Shown here in pieces: positions 1 through 7,280 of a DNA stretch of 28,715 nucleotides. The notes under the pieces are model-generated. The model saw only the letters and a list, made by a program, of their open reading frames with translations, was not told the DNA's origin and made no database searches. The stretch spans positions 11,754 through 40,468 of the forward strand of contig DBWG01000123.1 of NCBI GenBank assembly GCA_002308635.1, read 5' to 3'. Numbering within the stretch: the stretch's first letter is position 1; the number at the start of each line of letters is the position of its first letter. Both the position numbers and the translations under genes were made by a program. The stretch comes from Ruminococcaceae bacterium UBA1244 (GTDB lineage: Bacteria > Bacillota > Clostridia > Oscillospirales > Acutalibacteraceae).

Positions 1-1961
1 GCCTTGACAAGCGCCGTGAAGAGGTCTATAACCTGATAGACGCTCTCGGTATGATGACAGACGAAATAAACAGCGCTCTCAACGGGGCAAAAATGCTCTC
101 CGAGATAGAGGACATCTACCGCCCGTACAAGCCCAAGCGCAAAACAAGGGCTTTCGTCGCAAAGGAAAAGGGACTTGCTCCCCTTGCAGACCTTATTTTT
201 GAACAGGGAAATACAGACCCCATGTCCGAAGCAGAAAAATACATAGATGAAGAAAAGGGCGTTAATACTGCTGATGAAGCCATCGCCGGAGCTATGGATA
301 TAATCGCTGAAAATGTCTCCGACAACGCAGAGATCAGAAAGCGCCTTAAAAATATAATACGTCTGAATGCCAGCCTGCGCTCAAAAGCCGCCGACCCCGA
401 AAAGGAAAGCGTCTATTCACAGTATTACGATCACATTGAGCCTGTCAAGAATGCCGCAGGACACAGAGTACTTGCAATGGACAGAGGCGAGCGTGAGGGC
501 TTTTTGAAGGTGGGTATAGAAATAGATCCGGCAAAGTGCCTTACTATCATAGAGCGCCTTCTTGTCAAGGCTCAGAACCAATGCTCGGAGCTTGTAAAGG
601 CAGCCTGCGAGGATGCGTATTCAAGACTGATATTCCCGTCTGTAGAGAGGGAAATACGTTCGGAAATGACAGATGCCGCCGATGAACAGGCAATAAAGCT
701 TTTTGCGGTGAACCTGCGCCAGCTCCTTATGCAGCCGCCTGTAAAGGGCTATAATGCCATAGGACTTGATCCGGGCTACAGGACGGGCTGTAAGCTTGCC
801 GTAGTCGATGCAACGGGCAGGGTACTCGATACTGCCGTTATCTATCCCACACACAGCGCCGCTCAGATAGAAAAATCAAAACAGACCCTCAAAAGCATGA
901 TAAAGAAACACAATGTCGGCATTATCGCCATCGGCAACGGCACTGCTTCAAAAGAGACCGAAATGTTCACAGCCGAATGTATCGGAGAGATAGATCAGAA
1001 GGTATCATATATGGTAGTCAGCGAAGCGGGTGCGTCCGTATATTCCGCTTCAAAGCTTGCGGCGGCGGAAATGCCGGAGCTTGACCTGACGCTCAGGAGC
1101 GCTGTTTCCATCGCAAGAAGATTGCAGGATCCTCTTGCCGAGCTTGTAAAGATAGAACCAAAGGCTATCGGAGTTGGACAGTATCAGCATGATATGCCGC
1201 AAAAACGTCTCAGCGAGGCTCTTGACGGCGTTGTTGAGGACTGCGTAAACAGTGTAGGCGCTGACCTTAATACAGCGTCTCCGGCTCTGCTTTCGAGAGT
1301 GTCCGGCATTACATCCACGGTATCAAAGAACATCGTTGCATACAGAGAGGAAAACGGCGCATTTACTTCCCGTGCCGAGCTGAAAAAAGTTCCGAAGCTC
1401 GGACCGAAGGCATTTGAACAGTGTGCGGGATTCCTGAGAGTTCCCGAAAGCAGGAATCCTCTTGACAATACGGCGGTGCATCCCGAATCATACGATTCCG
1501 CAAAGAAGCTTCTTGCACTTTGCGGCTATGACGTAAAGGACGTTAAGAACGGCGGTGTCGAGGGTCTCCGCAGACGTGTTGAAGCCATCGGAACGGCAAA
1601 TGCCGCAGAACAGATCGGAACAGGCGTTCCGACGCTTACTGATATGATAAACGAACTTACAAAGCCGGGAAGAGACCCCCGTGACGAGCTTCCGCCGCCG
1701 CTTCTCAGGACGGACGTTCTTGACATAAAGGATCTCAAACCGGGCATGGAGCTTAAAGGAACGGTAAGAAACGTTATAGACTTTGGTGCGTTTATAGATA
1801 TCGGCGTTCATCAGGACGGTCTTGTCCATGTTTCGCAGATAAGCGAAAAGCGTGTTAAGCATCCGTCAGACGTTCTTAAAGTCGGTGACGTTGTCAATGT
1901 AAAGGTGCTGTCGGTAGACACCGAAAAGGGAAGGATATCCCTTACAATGAAGGGTATATAA
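1..1961 (+). CDS. tex: Tex-family RNA-binding transcription accessory protein (5' partial)
   Basis: The reading frame is open from base 3, so the gene starts before the window; 652 codons are visible. Tex proteins usually have about 700-780 residues, so the start of the N-terminal helical domain is missing. Visible domains, numbered from the first visible codon: Tex N-terminal helical region (about 1-245), YqgF/RNase H-like fold starting at the IGLDPGYRTG motif (about 250-390), helix-hairpin-helix DNA-binding part around LNTASPALLSRVSGI and KVPKLGPKAFEQCAGF (about 420-480), and a C-terminal S1 RNA-binding domain (about 579-652) with the typical GTVRNVIDFGAFIDIG and DGLVHVSQIS strings. Tex is a cytoplasmic nucleic-acid-binding protein linked to transcription. 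The ATG at 51 is an internal methionine, not the start. The HAD gene follows 18 bases later, so the two are probably co-transcribed. Confidence 0.95.
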   Translation, partial: LDKRREEVYNLIDALGMMTDEINSALNGAKMLSEIEDIYRPYKPKRKTRAFVAKEKGLAPLADLIFEQGNTDPMSEAEKYIDEEKGVNTADEAIAGAMDIIAENVSDNAEIRKRLKNIIRLNASLRSKAADPEKESVYSQYYDHIEPVKNAAGHRVLAMDRGEREGFLKVGIEIDPAKCLTIIERLLVKAQNQCSELVKAACEDAYSRLIFPSVEREIRSEMTDAADEQAIKLFAVNLRQLLMQPPVKGYNAIGLDPGYRTGCKLAVVDATGRVLDTAVIYPTHSAAQIEKSKQTLKSMIKKHNVGIIAIGNGTASKETEMFTAECIGEIDQKVSYMVVSEAGASVYSASKLAAAEMPELDLTLRSAVSIARRLQDPLAELVKIEPKAIGVGQYQHDMPQKRLSEALDGVVEDCVNSVGADLNTASPALLSRVSGITSTVSKNIVAYREENGAFTSRAELKKVPKLGPKAFEQCAGFLRVPESRNPLDNTAVHPESYDSAKKLLALCGYDVKDVKNGGVEGLRRRVEAIGTANAAEQIGTGVPTLTDMINELTKPGRDPRDELPPPLLRTDVLDIKDLKPGMELKGTVRNVIDFGAFIDIGVHQDGLVHVSQISEKRVKHPSDVLKVGDVVNVKVLSVDTEKGRISLTMKGI

Positions 1962-1979
1962 TAAAAGGAATTTGAAGAT

Positions 1980-2639
1980 ATGAAAAAATATGATATTGCG
2001 CTGTTTGACCTTGACGGTACGCTCAGTGAGTCCGGTGAGGGAATATTATTCTGTGTGAGAAGAATATTCGAGGAGACCGGCAGACCATTGCCGGAACAGA
2101 AAATACTCGACACATTCATAGGCCCGCCGATGTATGACAGCCTGAGACGCTGCGGTTTCAGCCATGAGGATGCCGAAAACGGAGTGGATATTTATAAGAG
2201 AAATTTCCTCGAAAAGGGAATATATATGCAGAAGGTCTATGAAGGTGTCATTCCTTTGCTGAAAAAACTGAAAGATGCCGGAGTTCGGCTCGGAGTTGCG
2301 ACTACAAAGTATTATCCCTTTGCCGAGAGGATAATCAAAATGCTTGGTCTGGATGAGTATTTTGATTTTGTCGGCGGCGCTACTGCGGATACCGAGCGCA
2401 GGACGAAATCAAAGGTCATAAACTATACTCTTGAAATGATGGGCGCAGCGGACGGCGGCAGGACGGTTATGATCGGCGACACAAAATATGACGCAGAGGG
2501 TGCGGCGCTGTCGGGTGTTGATTTTATCGGCTGTCTTTTCGGCTACGGCACAAGGCAGGAGATGGAAGCGTATTTTAAAAATGCGGTTTTTGCACAAAGC
2601 CCGCAGGAAATTTACGGTCTTATTATTGACGCTGAATAA
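1980..2639 (+). CDS. HAD-superfamily phosphatase, phosphoglycolate phosphatase-like
   Basis: A 219-residue cytoplasmic HAD hydrolase with a helical cap. Motif I is FDLDGTLSESGEGI (nucleophile Asp10, general acid Asp12), motif II the Thr of GVATTK (about 105-110), motif III a Lys near 143-145, and motif IV MIGDTKYDAEGA (Asp167 and Asp171), the metal-binding acidic pair. Size and the cap between motifs I and II fit the Gph/PpaX group, which removes phosphate from phosphoglycolate, pyrophosphate or sugar phosphates. The substrate cannot be read from sequence. The start ATG lies 18 bases after tex and is preceded by an AAAGGA-like site, so it is probably translated from the tex mRNA. Confidence 0.85.
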   Translation: MKKYDIALFDLDGTLSESGEGILFCVRRIFEETGRPLPEQKILDTFIGPPMYDSLRRCGFSHEDAENGVDIYKRNFLEKGIYMQKVYEGVIPLLKKLKDAGVRLGVATTKYYPFAERIIKMLGLDEYFDFVGGATADTERRTKSKVINYTLEMMGAADGGRTVMIGDTKYDAEGAALSGVDFIGCLFGYGTRQEMEAYFKNAVFAQSPQEIYGLIIDAE

Positions 2640-2694
2640 TACCCGCCCAAAACGGCAACAATAATGATATCCCGACTGAAAGGAGATATCATCA

Positions 2695-2865
2695 ATGGAA
2701 AACATCAACAGAAGCATACAGTGCAGTGTTGAGGAATGTATCCACCACTGCAGGAACTGCGACTATTGTTCACTTGATAAGATACGTGTCGGCAAGCACG
2801 AAAAATCCCCGTCTGAGGAACAGTGTACTGACTGCCGCTCGTTCACTGCAAAATATTCCTACTGA
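2695..2865 (+). CDS. Small Cys-rich DUF1540-type protein
   Basis: A 56-residue ORF with a clear AAGGAG ribosome site (2680-2685), 9 bases before the ATG. It has seven cysteines at positions 10, 15, 19, 22, 25, 44 and 47, in a C-x4-C-x3-C-x2-C-x2-C then C-x2-C arrangement, with no signal peptide. The pattern, the length and the ending CTDCRSF match DUF1540, a family of tiny Firmicute proteins of unknown function that probably bind a metal. It stands between the HAD gene and a strong terminator. No separate promoter is obvious in the 55 bases upstream, so it may belong to the tex-HAD transcript. Confidence 0.8.
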   Translation: MENINRSIQCSVEECIHHCRNCDYCSLDKIRVGKHEKSPSEEQCTDCRSFTAKYSY

Positions 2866-2871
2866 CAAAAA

Positions 2872-2910
2872 GGTCATGCCCCGAAAATACGGAGCATGAC
2901 CGATTTTTTT
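2872..2910. terminator. Bidirectional intrinsic terminator
   Basis: An 8-bp perfect stem, GGTCATGC with GCATGACC, is extended by partly paired CCCG/CGGA around an AAAATA loop. It is followed by GATTTTTTT on the plus strand, and on the minus strand by TTTTTG. It therefore closes both the DUF1540 gene (+) and the convergent zinc-ribbon gene (-). Confidence 0.85.
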
Positions 2911-2976
2911 GCAGCTAAAGTTTGGCTGTTCACAAGAGAGTTTCTGCGTTTTAAGTCGGGAGCGCAGGCTCTGCGC

Positions 2977-3483
2977 TTATGAAAAATTCGGGTTGATGAG
3001 CCTTCCGACAAGATCTGCAAGAAGTATCACCCCGCCTATCATCGCAATGAAAACGATTATCGACAGGAGCTTTATCCAGAAGCTCTTTCGGGGAGAAAGC
3101 TCCTCTTCGGTGTTTTTGCGGGCTTCCTTCATTTTTGTTTCGTCCTCTTCGCTGAGTTCATCGGCTTCGTTCAGAGCGCCGATACCGATGAGCAGGTCGG
3201 AAGCTTCGGTGTAAAAGCTCAGCGGCACCATAATATCGCAGTTTTCCATCGGTGCGGAATTGAGTATCTGGATGCCGGCATCATGTCTGCTCTCCTGAAC
3301 GGTAAAGGGTATCTCGGCTTCGGTGAGTGCGGCTTTTATGCGTTCAAGCTCAAAGCCGTTTGCGGTGACTATGTGGACGGGTGAATAGTGGTTCGGGTCG
3401 GTTATGAGTTTCCTTCCGCAGAAACGGCAGGTGTCATTGTCTTCACGGATATCTATTTTTTTGCATCTCGTACAGTATTTCAT
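2977..3483 (-). CDS. Zinc-ribbon / DUF2007-like single-pass membrane protein
   Basis: A 168-residue protein. It starts with a CxxC...CxxC zinc ribbon (Cys4, Cys7, Cys19, Cys22). A segment of about residues 34-103 follows the DUF2007 pattern (HIVTANGFELERIKAALTEAEIPFTV, with VPLSFYTEASDLL near its end), a fold called a putative signal-transducing domain. After an acidic linker (105-128) comes one hydrophobic helix (about 136-160) that should anchor it in the membrane with the N-terminal part in the cytoplasm. The function is unknown. It is a single-gene unit with a consensus promoter and converges on DUF1540. The ATG follows a GAGAGGAAACC ribosome site. Confidence 0.75.
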   Translation of the reverse strand: MKYCTRCKKIDIREDNDTCRFCGRKLITDPNHYSPVHIVTANGFELERIKAALTEAEIPFTVQESRHDAGIQILNSAPMENCDIMVPLSFYTEASDLLIGIGALNEADELSEEDETKMKEARKNTEEELSPRKSFWIKLLSIIVFIAMIGGVILLADLVGRLINPNFS

Positions 3484-3515
3484 GTGGTTTCCTCTCTTTC
3501 CGGCAGTGTCTGTTT

Positions 3516-3544
3516 ATTATAACCTTACTGCCGGATTTTGTCAA
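3516..3544 (-). promoter_or_regulatory. Consensus sigma-A promoter with overlapping inverted repeat
   Basis: On the minus strand, TTGACA (3539-3544), a 17-bp spacer and TATAAT (3516-3521): both boxes match consensus perfectly. CCGGCAGT (3500-3507) and ACTGCCGG (3527-3534) form an 8-bp perfect inverted repeat. One arm lies in the spacer and the other just after the predicted transcription start, a plausible repressor operator. Confidence 0.8.
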
Positions 3545-3797
3545 ATCAGAGTCTTTGAAAAATACATTATAATGTTAGAAACGGAGCGGAAAAATATTAA
3601 ATAAAAAAGATTTGTAATAAATTTGTAACTAAATTCTCTGGTTTATTGCACAAATCCAAACTGGTCTGAATGTACAATACTGACAATGAATTGGCAGATA
3701 TTTCTCTTTTAGAAATATGAAGTCACAAAATATTCGTGATTATCACTAAAAACAGCAGTTTTTGTAAAATAAAAAAATAAATAACGTTATTTTCTTC
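3545..3797. other. AT-rich non-coding region upstream of the starch-binding gene
   Basis: No supported gene. It holds an inverted repeat TCACAAAATATTCGTGA at 3723-3739 (see findings) and a small hairpin, ATATTTCT/AGAAATAT, at 3698-3718 without a T-run. The remainder is AT-rich sequence in which I see nothing else. Confidence 0.5.
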
Positions 3798-3826
3798 TTG
3801 ATTTTTTGGAGGGTTTGTAATATAAT
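3798..3826 (+). promoter_or_regulatory. Sigma-A promoter of the starch-binding protein
   Basis: TTGATT (3798-3803), 17-bp spacer, TATAAT (3821-3826). The predicted start is near 3833. A 7-bp hairpin AAAGCCC/GGGCTTT with a GTGAG loop (3837-3855) would form almost at the 5' end of the mRNA, followed by the ribosome site AGGAGGAAG (3870-3878), 7 bases before the ATG at 3886. Confidence 0.75.
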
Positions 3827-3885
3827 CATTACAGGTAAAGCCCGTGAGGGGCTTTATGACATATTTTTTAGGAGGAAGATTTTTT

Positions 3886-5619
3886 ATGCAGACAAAGAAA
3901 ATTCTTGGCGTAGCTCTTTGCGCAGCTCTCATTACTTCAATGGCAGCTATAGCTACAACATCTGTTGCTGCTGCTGATTTCGTTGCTTCAGAGCATACTT
4001 TCGGCGTTATCGGTGCTTTTGCATCAAGCAACTGGGGCACTGACGTTGCTATGACAGATGCTGACGGCGACGGCGTTTATGAAGCTACCGTAACAGATGC
4101 AGGCTCTTATGAGTTCAAGGTTCGTGCAGACGGCGCTTGGGACTGGAGCTGGGGTACTTATGAGGAAGAGTATGACAGAACTCAGAACAGCCAGACAAAC
4201 TGCAGCGTAACAGTTGCAGAGGGTCAGAAGCTCATTGTTAAGCTCGACACAACAAAGGTTGACGACGCTGCTAAGGCTAACGCTGATTCTGCTGTTAACG
4301 CTGACGACTTTGACTTTGCAGAGGAAGGCTTTACATATTGGCCTGTAACTTTCGAGGTTGTTGACGCAGCTGATGCAGAACAGTACAAGCCCTTCGAAAC
4401 TCTCGGCGTTATCGGTGCTTTCGCATCCAGCGGCTGGACAACAGACGTTGCTATGACAGATGCTGACGGCGACGGCATTTATGAGGCTACTGTAACAGAT
4501 GCAGGCTCATACGAGTTCAAGGTTCGTGCAGACGGTTCTTGGGACTACAGCTGGGGCGTTTATGAAGATGAATATGACAGAACTCAGAACAGCCAGACAA
4601 ACTGCAGCGTAACAGTTGCAGAGGGTCAGAAGCTCGTTGTTAAGCTCGACACAACAAAGGTTGACGACGCTGCTAAGGCTAACGCTGATTCTGCTGTTAA
4701 TGCTGACGACTTTGACTTCGCTGAGGAAGGCTACAACTATTGGCCTGTAACCTTCGAGGTTGTAAAGGCTGAGGAAGAGTCTTCTGAGGAAGAGTCTTCT
4801 CAGGAAGAGTCTTCTGAGGAAGAGTCCTCTAAGGAAGAAGAATCCTCACAGGAAGAGCAGAAGGTTACTGTTCTTACAGACTATGTATACTTCGACAACA
4901 GCGAAACAAAGTGGGAAGAAGTTTATGCTTACTGGTGGGAGAGCAGCTACGGCAGAACATACGACCTCGAAGACAATGACTTCGGCTGGATCGTAGAGCT
5001 TGACGAAGACGGCAACCCCAAGACTTCTGTAAACGCTGAAACAGGCGAGACAGTTGTTAACCATGTTCCGCTCACATTCCCGGGCACAAAGATGACTCAG
5101 ATCCCCGGCACAGATGTATGGCAGGTAAGAATCCCCTTCGGCGCTCAGAAGATCATCTTCAACAGCGGTAAGTCTGACTATCAGGTTAAGGTTCTGAAGG
5201 AGAAGGGCTACCAGACAGCTGACCTTTCATTTGATGCTACTGCTAACGCTGGTCAGATCTATGTTGTAGACGCAGTTCCCACAACAGAGAATCCTGACGA
5301 CAGAAAAGCTAACCCGAAGCCTGGCATGGGCGTTGAAAAGACAAAGTACAGATATGAGAGAGGCGAGTGGAAGGATTACACCGGCGAATTCGTACCTGAG
5401 GTTCTTAAGAGCGAGGAGAGCAAGGACGAAAGCAGCTCAACTGAAGAGTCCTCTAAGCCCACAAGCGTTGTAACACCCGACACAAGCAAGGTTAATCCCG
5501 ACGGCGGCGACAATGTTAAGACCGGTGACGCAACAATGCCTGTAGCAGTTGCAGCAGTTGCAGTTGCAGCTCTTGGTGTAGTTGTATTCGCAGCTAAGAA
5601 AAAATCTGATGAGGAATAA
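3886..5619 (+). CDS. Wall-anchored starch-binding protein: two X25 modules plus CBM26-like module
   Basis: A 577-residue secreted protein starting MQTKKILG, chosen because AGGAGGAAG precedes this ATG; an upstream in-frame ATG at 3844 lacks a ribosome site and lies in the leader hairpin. Signal peptide about 1-30. Two tandem X25-type modules (about 39-159 and 173-293) differ at about 11 of 121 positions and carry exposed-type aromatics (Trp50, 85, 87, 89; Trp184, 219, Tyr221, Trp223). A Ser/Glu linker (295-325) leads to a CBM26-like module (about 327-500; VYFDNSETKWEEVYAYWW, FPGTKM, KIIFNSG). A second low-complexity linker precedes a sortase-like NVKTGD motif (543-548), a hydrophobic segment (550-571) and KKKSDEE. 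There is no catalytic domain. X25 and CBM26 modules bind alpha-glucan, and R. bromii amylosome Sas proteins are built similarly, so I infer starch adhesion at the cell surface. Codon use is rich in GCT, AAG and GTT, suggesting high expression. Confidence 0.82.
   Translation: MQTKKILGVALCAALITSMAAIATTSVAAADFVASEHTFGVIGAFASSNWGTDVAMTDADGDGVYEATVTDAGSYEFKVRADGAWDWSWGTYEEEYDRTQNSQTNCSVTVAEGQKLIVKLDTTKVDDAAKANADSAVNADDFDFAEEGFTYWPVTFEVVDAADAEQYKPFETLGVIGAFASSGWTTDVAMTDADGDGIYEATVTDAGSYEFKVRADGSWDYSWGVYEDEYDRTQNSQTNCSVTVAEGQKLVVKLDTTKVDDAAKANADSAVNADDFDFAEEGYNYWPVTFEVVKAEEESSEEESSQEESSEEESSKEEESSQEEQKVTVLTDYVYFDNSETKWEEVYAYWWESSYGRTYDLEDNDFGWIVELDEDGNPKTSVNAETGETVVNHVPLTFPGTKMTQIPGTDVWQVRIPFGAQKIIFNSGKSDYQVKVLKEKGYQTADLSFDATANAGQIYVVDAVPTTENPDDRKANPKPGMGVEKTKYRYERGEWKDYTGEFVPEVLKSEESKDESSSTEESSKPTSVVTPDTSKVNPDGGDNVKTGDATMPVAVAAVAVAALGVVVFAAKKKSDEE
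4000..4362 (+). repeat. X25 module repeat, copy 1
   Basis: First copy of a 121-codon unit repeated in frame with a 402-base (134-codon) offset. Long stretches are identical at the nucleotide level to copy 2, including the codons for DRTQNSQTNCSVTVAEGQK and DDAAKANADSAVNADDFDF, indicating recent duplication or gene conversion. Confidence 0.85.
4402..4764 (+). repeat. X25 module repeat, copy 2
   Basis: Second copy of the 121-codon unit. Protein differences from copy 1 are mostly conservative (for example W87 to Y221, V/I, E/D) and several fall next to the aromatic cluster expected to contact glucan. Confidence 0.85.
4771..4848 (+). repeat. 15-bp tandem repeat encoding Ser/Glu linker
   Basis: Four 15-base units of the form (G/C)AGGAAGAGTC(T/C)TCT (4771-4830), then a degenerate 18-base unit to 4848. 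They encode E(Q)EESS repeats. The unit is a whole number of codons, so slippage would change linker length in 5-residue steps without a frameshift. Confidence 0.8.
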
Positions 5620-5653
5620 TCATTCCTTTGATTGAGTTTCCTGAATAATATAG

Positions 5654-5684
5654 GCTCCCACAGAATTTCTGTGGGAGCTTTTTT
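5654..5684 (+). terminator. Intrinsic terminator of the starch-binding gene
   Basis: An 11-bp perfect stem, GCTCCCACAGA with TCTGTGGGAGC, and a 3-base loop, followed by TTTTTT. Confidence 0.9.
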
Positions 5685-5707
5685 GTGCGCATATATGTTC
5701 CGGGACA

Positions 5708-5741
5708 TAAAAATATCCCTGCGGAAATCTCTCCGCAGGGA
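5708..5741 (-). terminator. Intrinsic terminator of the TraB-like gene
   Basis: Read on the minus strand, a 10-bp stem TCCCTGCGGA/TCCGCAGGGA with a 6-base loop is followed by TATTTTTA. It lies 7 bases past the stop codon of the minus-strand lipoprotein gene. Confidence 0.85.
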
Positions 5742-5747
5742 ATAGTT

Positions 5748-6881
5748 TTATTTTACTAAGGAGACCTTATAGCCGTCCTTTGTCATCAGCTTGAGGATAC
5801 CGTCATCGCCGTAATAATGAGCCGCACCGACAAGAACAAATACTTTTTCGCCGTTGTCGATATAGCTTTCGGCTTTTTTAGCCATGCCGATATTTCTTTG
5901 CGTCAGCATCTTGTCATTGTATTCCTTATTGTATTTTTCGGTTTCTTCATCAGTATTGCTGCTTGATTTTTCAAGGTTCTCCGCTAAGAGAAGTGCTACG
6001 TCAATGGTGCCTTTTTTCCAGTATTCATAAAGCTGTTTGGTGGATTCTCTTTTGGCTTCGATCGCTCCCGGTTTCAGATAGTTTTTCAGGATCATCTCGT
6101 TGAGTCCGTCAGAAAAGCTTGTCAGCATATCAATCTGATAATTAAGGCTCTCGATCTCATAGACATCCTTGTTTTCTTTTTTTGCCCTTTCGAGTAAGAC
6201 CATATCAACACCGTTTTGGGAAGTAAGCCCGGAGTCCTGGAGCGTCAGGTTTGTCAGCAGCGTCTGCCAGAAATACGGTACATAATAGTCATAGAGAGGA
6301 CTGTAGGAATTATACTGATTCAGCAGATCAACAATACCGTCGTAGGTCTCTTTTGAGATATGGTCTTTTATGGTCGTTCCGTCGACATACATTAATTTGT
6401 ATACAAGCTCCATCATTTTTGAGGTATCGTTCATAACGTCTTCGACATCGGCTTCAACTGCCAGAGCGTCCGAATAGTTGAAGGCTTCGTCAACGTAATC
6501 GGGCATATACTTTGTTGCTTCATCTCCGAAATGTATCGAACCCATCATATAGATGTAGTTGCCGTCGGAATTTTCAGCCTTCCAGACTGCCGGAGTTATG
6601 CCGCTGCTTTCGGACTTTGAGGTCTCGGTGCTGCTTTCGGCAGTTTTTGAAGCTTCGGCGCTGCTCTCATCAGTTACCGAGCTGACAGCGCTGCTTTCTT
6701 CGGGTTTGGGTTCTTCGCTGACCGGTTCAGAGGGCAGAGACTGAGTTTCTGACTGCGAGATCACGGCAGTTCCGGCGGAGCTTTCTGAGCTGTATGAATC
6801 ATTTTCACCGCAGCCCGTAACAAAAGGAAATGTCAGTGTCAATGCGGCGAGGAGTGTACAGATAAATGACCTTTTTTTCAT
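5748..6881 (-). CDS. TraB/GumN-family lipoprotein (putative metalloprotease-like)
   Basis: A 377-residue protein from MKKRSFICTLL; this ATG has an AAAGGA site upstream, whereas the longer in-frame start would add 19 residues that do not resemble a signal peptide. The lipobox is VTGC (Cys24), so the mature protein is lipid-anchored outside the cell. Residues 25-95 are a Ser/Glu/Pro-rich spacer. The folded domain (about 98-377) has the two signature motifs of the TraB/PrgY/GumN (Tiki-like) family: YMMGSIHFGD near the start (Gly114-His117) and FVLVGAAHYYGDDG near the end (Gly352-His355). Some members act as metal-dependent proteases; the bacterial role is mostly undefined. It has its own terminator and lies between two surface-protein genes. 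Confidence 0.8.
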   Translation of the reverse strand: MKKRSFICTLLAALTLTFPFVTGCGENDSYSSESSAGTAVISQSETQSLPSEPVSEEPKPEESSAVSSVTDESSAEASKTAESSTETSKSESSGITPAVWKAENSDGNYIYMMGSIHFGDEATKYMPDYVDEAFNYSDALAVEADVEDVMNDTSKMMELVYKLMYVDGTTIKDHISKETYDGIVDLLNQYNSYSPLYDYYVPYFWQTLLTNLTLQDSGLTSQNGVDMVLLERAKKENKDVYEIESLNYQIDMLTSFSDGLNEMILKNYLKPGAIEAKRESTKQLYEYWKKGTIDVALLLAENLEKSSSNTDEETEKYNKEYNDKMLTQRNIGMAKKAESYIDNGEKVFVLVGAAHYYGDDGILKLMTKDGYKVSLVK

Positions 6882-6943
6882 TGTATCAGTCCTTTCTTTA
6901 TAGGTGGTCTTGTTAAGTTTTTGAGAGGACAGGCTCAAAAAGA

Positions 6944-6979
6944 TACAAAAATAAAGGCGTCATCGATTGATGCGCCTTT
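6944..6979 (-). terminator. Intrinsic terminator of the 75-residue surface protein gene
   Basis: On the minus strand, the 7-bp stem AAAGGCG/CGCCTTT (extended by CATCA/TGA pairing) is followed by ATTTTTG. It lies 25 bases past the stop at 7005 and upstream of the TraB-like gene. Confidence 0.8.
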
Positions 6980-7004
6980 ACTTTCGGTCAAAAGCTGATT
7001 CTAA

Positions 7005-7232
7005 TTACTTAGAAGCTTTCTTCATCTTTGTAGCAGCAACGACAGTACCGAGAGCAGCAACGCCGGTAGTAGCAAGAACAGCAACAGCTACTGTGTTGTT
7101 GTCACCTGTCTTAGGCGGGTTGTCATCAGTTGTCGGTGAATTGCCAAGTGTAGCAGCACTTGCAGAAGTGGAGATAGCAAGAGCAGCAACAATTGTTGTG
7201 AGGGCTACAAAGAAAGTTTTCTTGAGTTTCAT
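7005..7232 (-). CDS. Miniature secreted protein with sortase-type sorting signal
   Basis: A 75-residue protein with a strong ribosome site (AAGGAGGAT) and a near-perfect promoter, so it is a real gene. Signal peptide 1-26 (cleavage after SASA expected), then only about 16 residues (ATLGNSPTTDDNPPKT) before a sortase-like PPKTGD motif (39-44), a hydrophobic segment (about 48-67) and a KMKKASK tail. If both cuts occur, the exported product is a peptide of about 16 residues linked to the wall. Its tail VAALGTVVAATKMKK is nearly the same as in the 95-residue protein at 15447-15734 and resembles that of the starch-binding protein. Function unknown; no sortase gene is in the window. Confidence 0.8.
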   Translation of the reverse strand: MKLKKTFFVALTTIVAALAISTSASAATLGNSPTTDDNPPKTGDNNTVAVAVLATTGVAALGTVVAATKMKKASK

Positions 7233-7254
7233 GATAGAACATCCTCCTTAATTA

Positions 7255-7274
7255 ATTGCAAGTCTTCTTGCAAT
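7255..7274 (-). promoter_or_regulatory. 5' leader hairpin of the 75-residue protein mRNA
   Basis: An 8-bp perfect stem ATTGCAAG/CTTGCAAT with an AAGA loop, a few bases after the predicted transcription start and just before the AAGGAGGAT ribosome site. It resembles 5' stem-loops that protect mRNAs from decay. Confidence 0.6.
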
Positions 7275-7280
7275 GTAATA

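Noticed and set aside
3844..3885. Longer start for the starch-binding protein at ATG 3844
   Set aside because: No ribosome site; the region is the leader hairpin, and the added residues would spoil the signal peptide.
4224..4478. Antisense ORF opposite the X25 repeats
   Set aside because: A shadow of the strongly biased codons of the real gene, with no ribosome site or promoter.
4000..4764. Possible CRISPR or mobile repeat because of long repeated DNA
   Set aside because: The repeat is in frame, coding, present in two copies with a 402-base offset, and explained by domain duplication.
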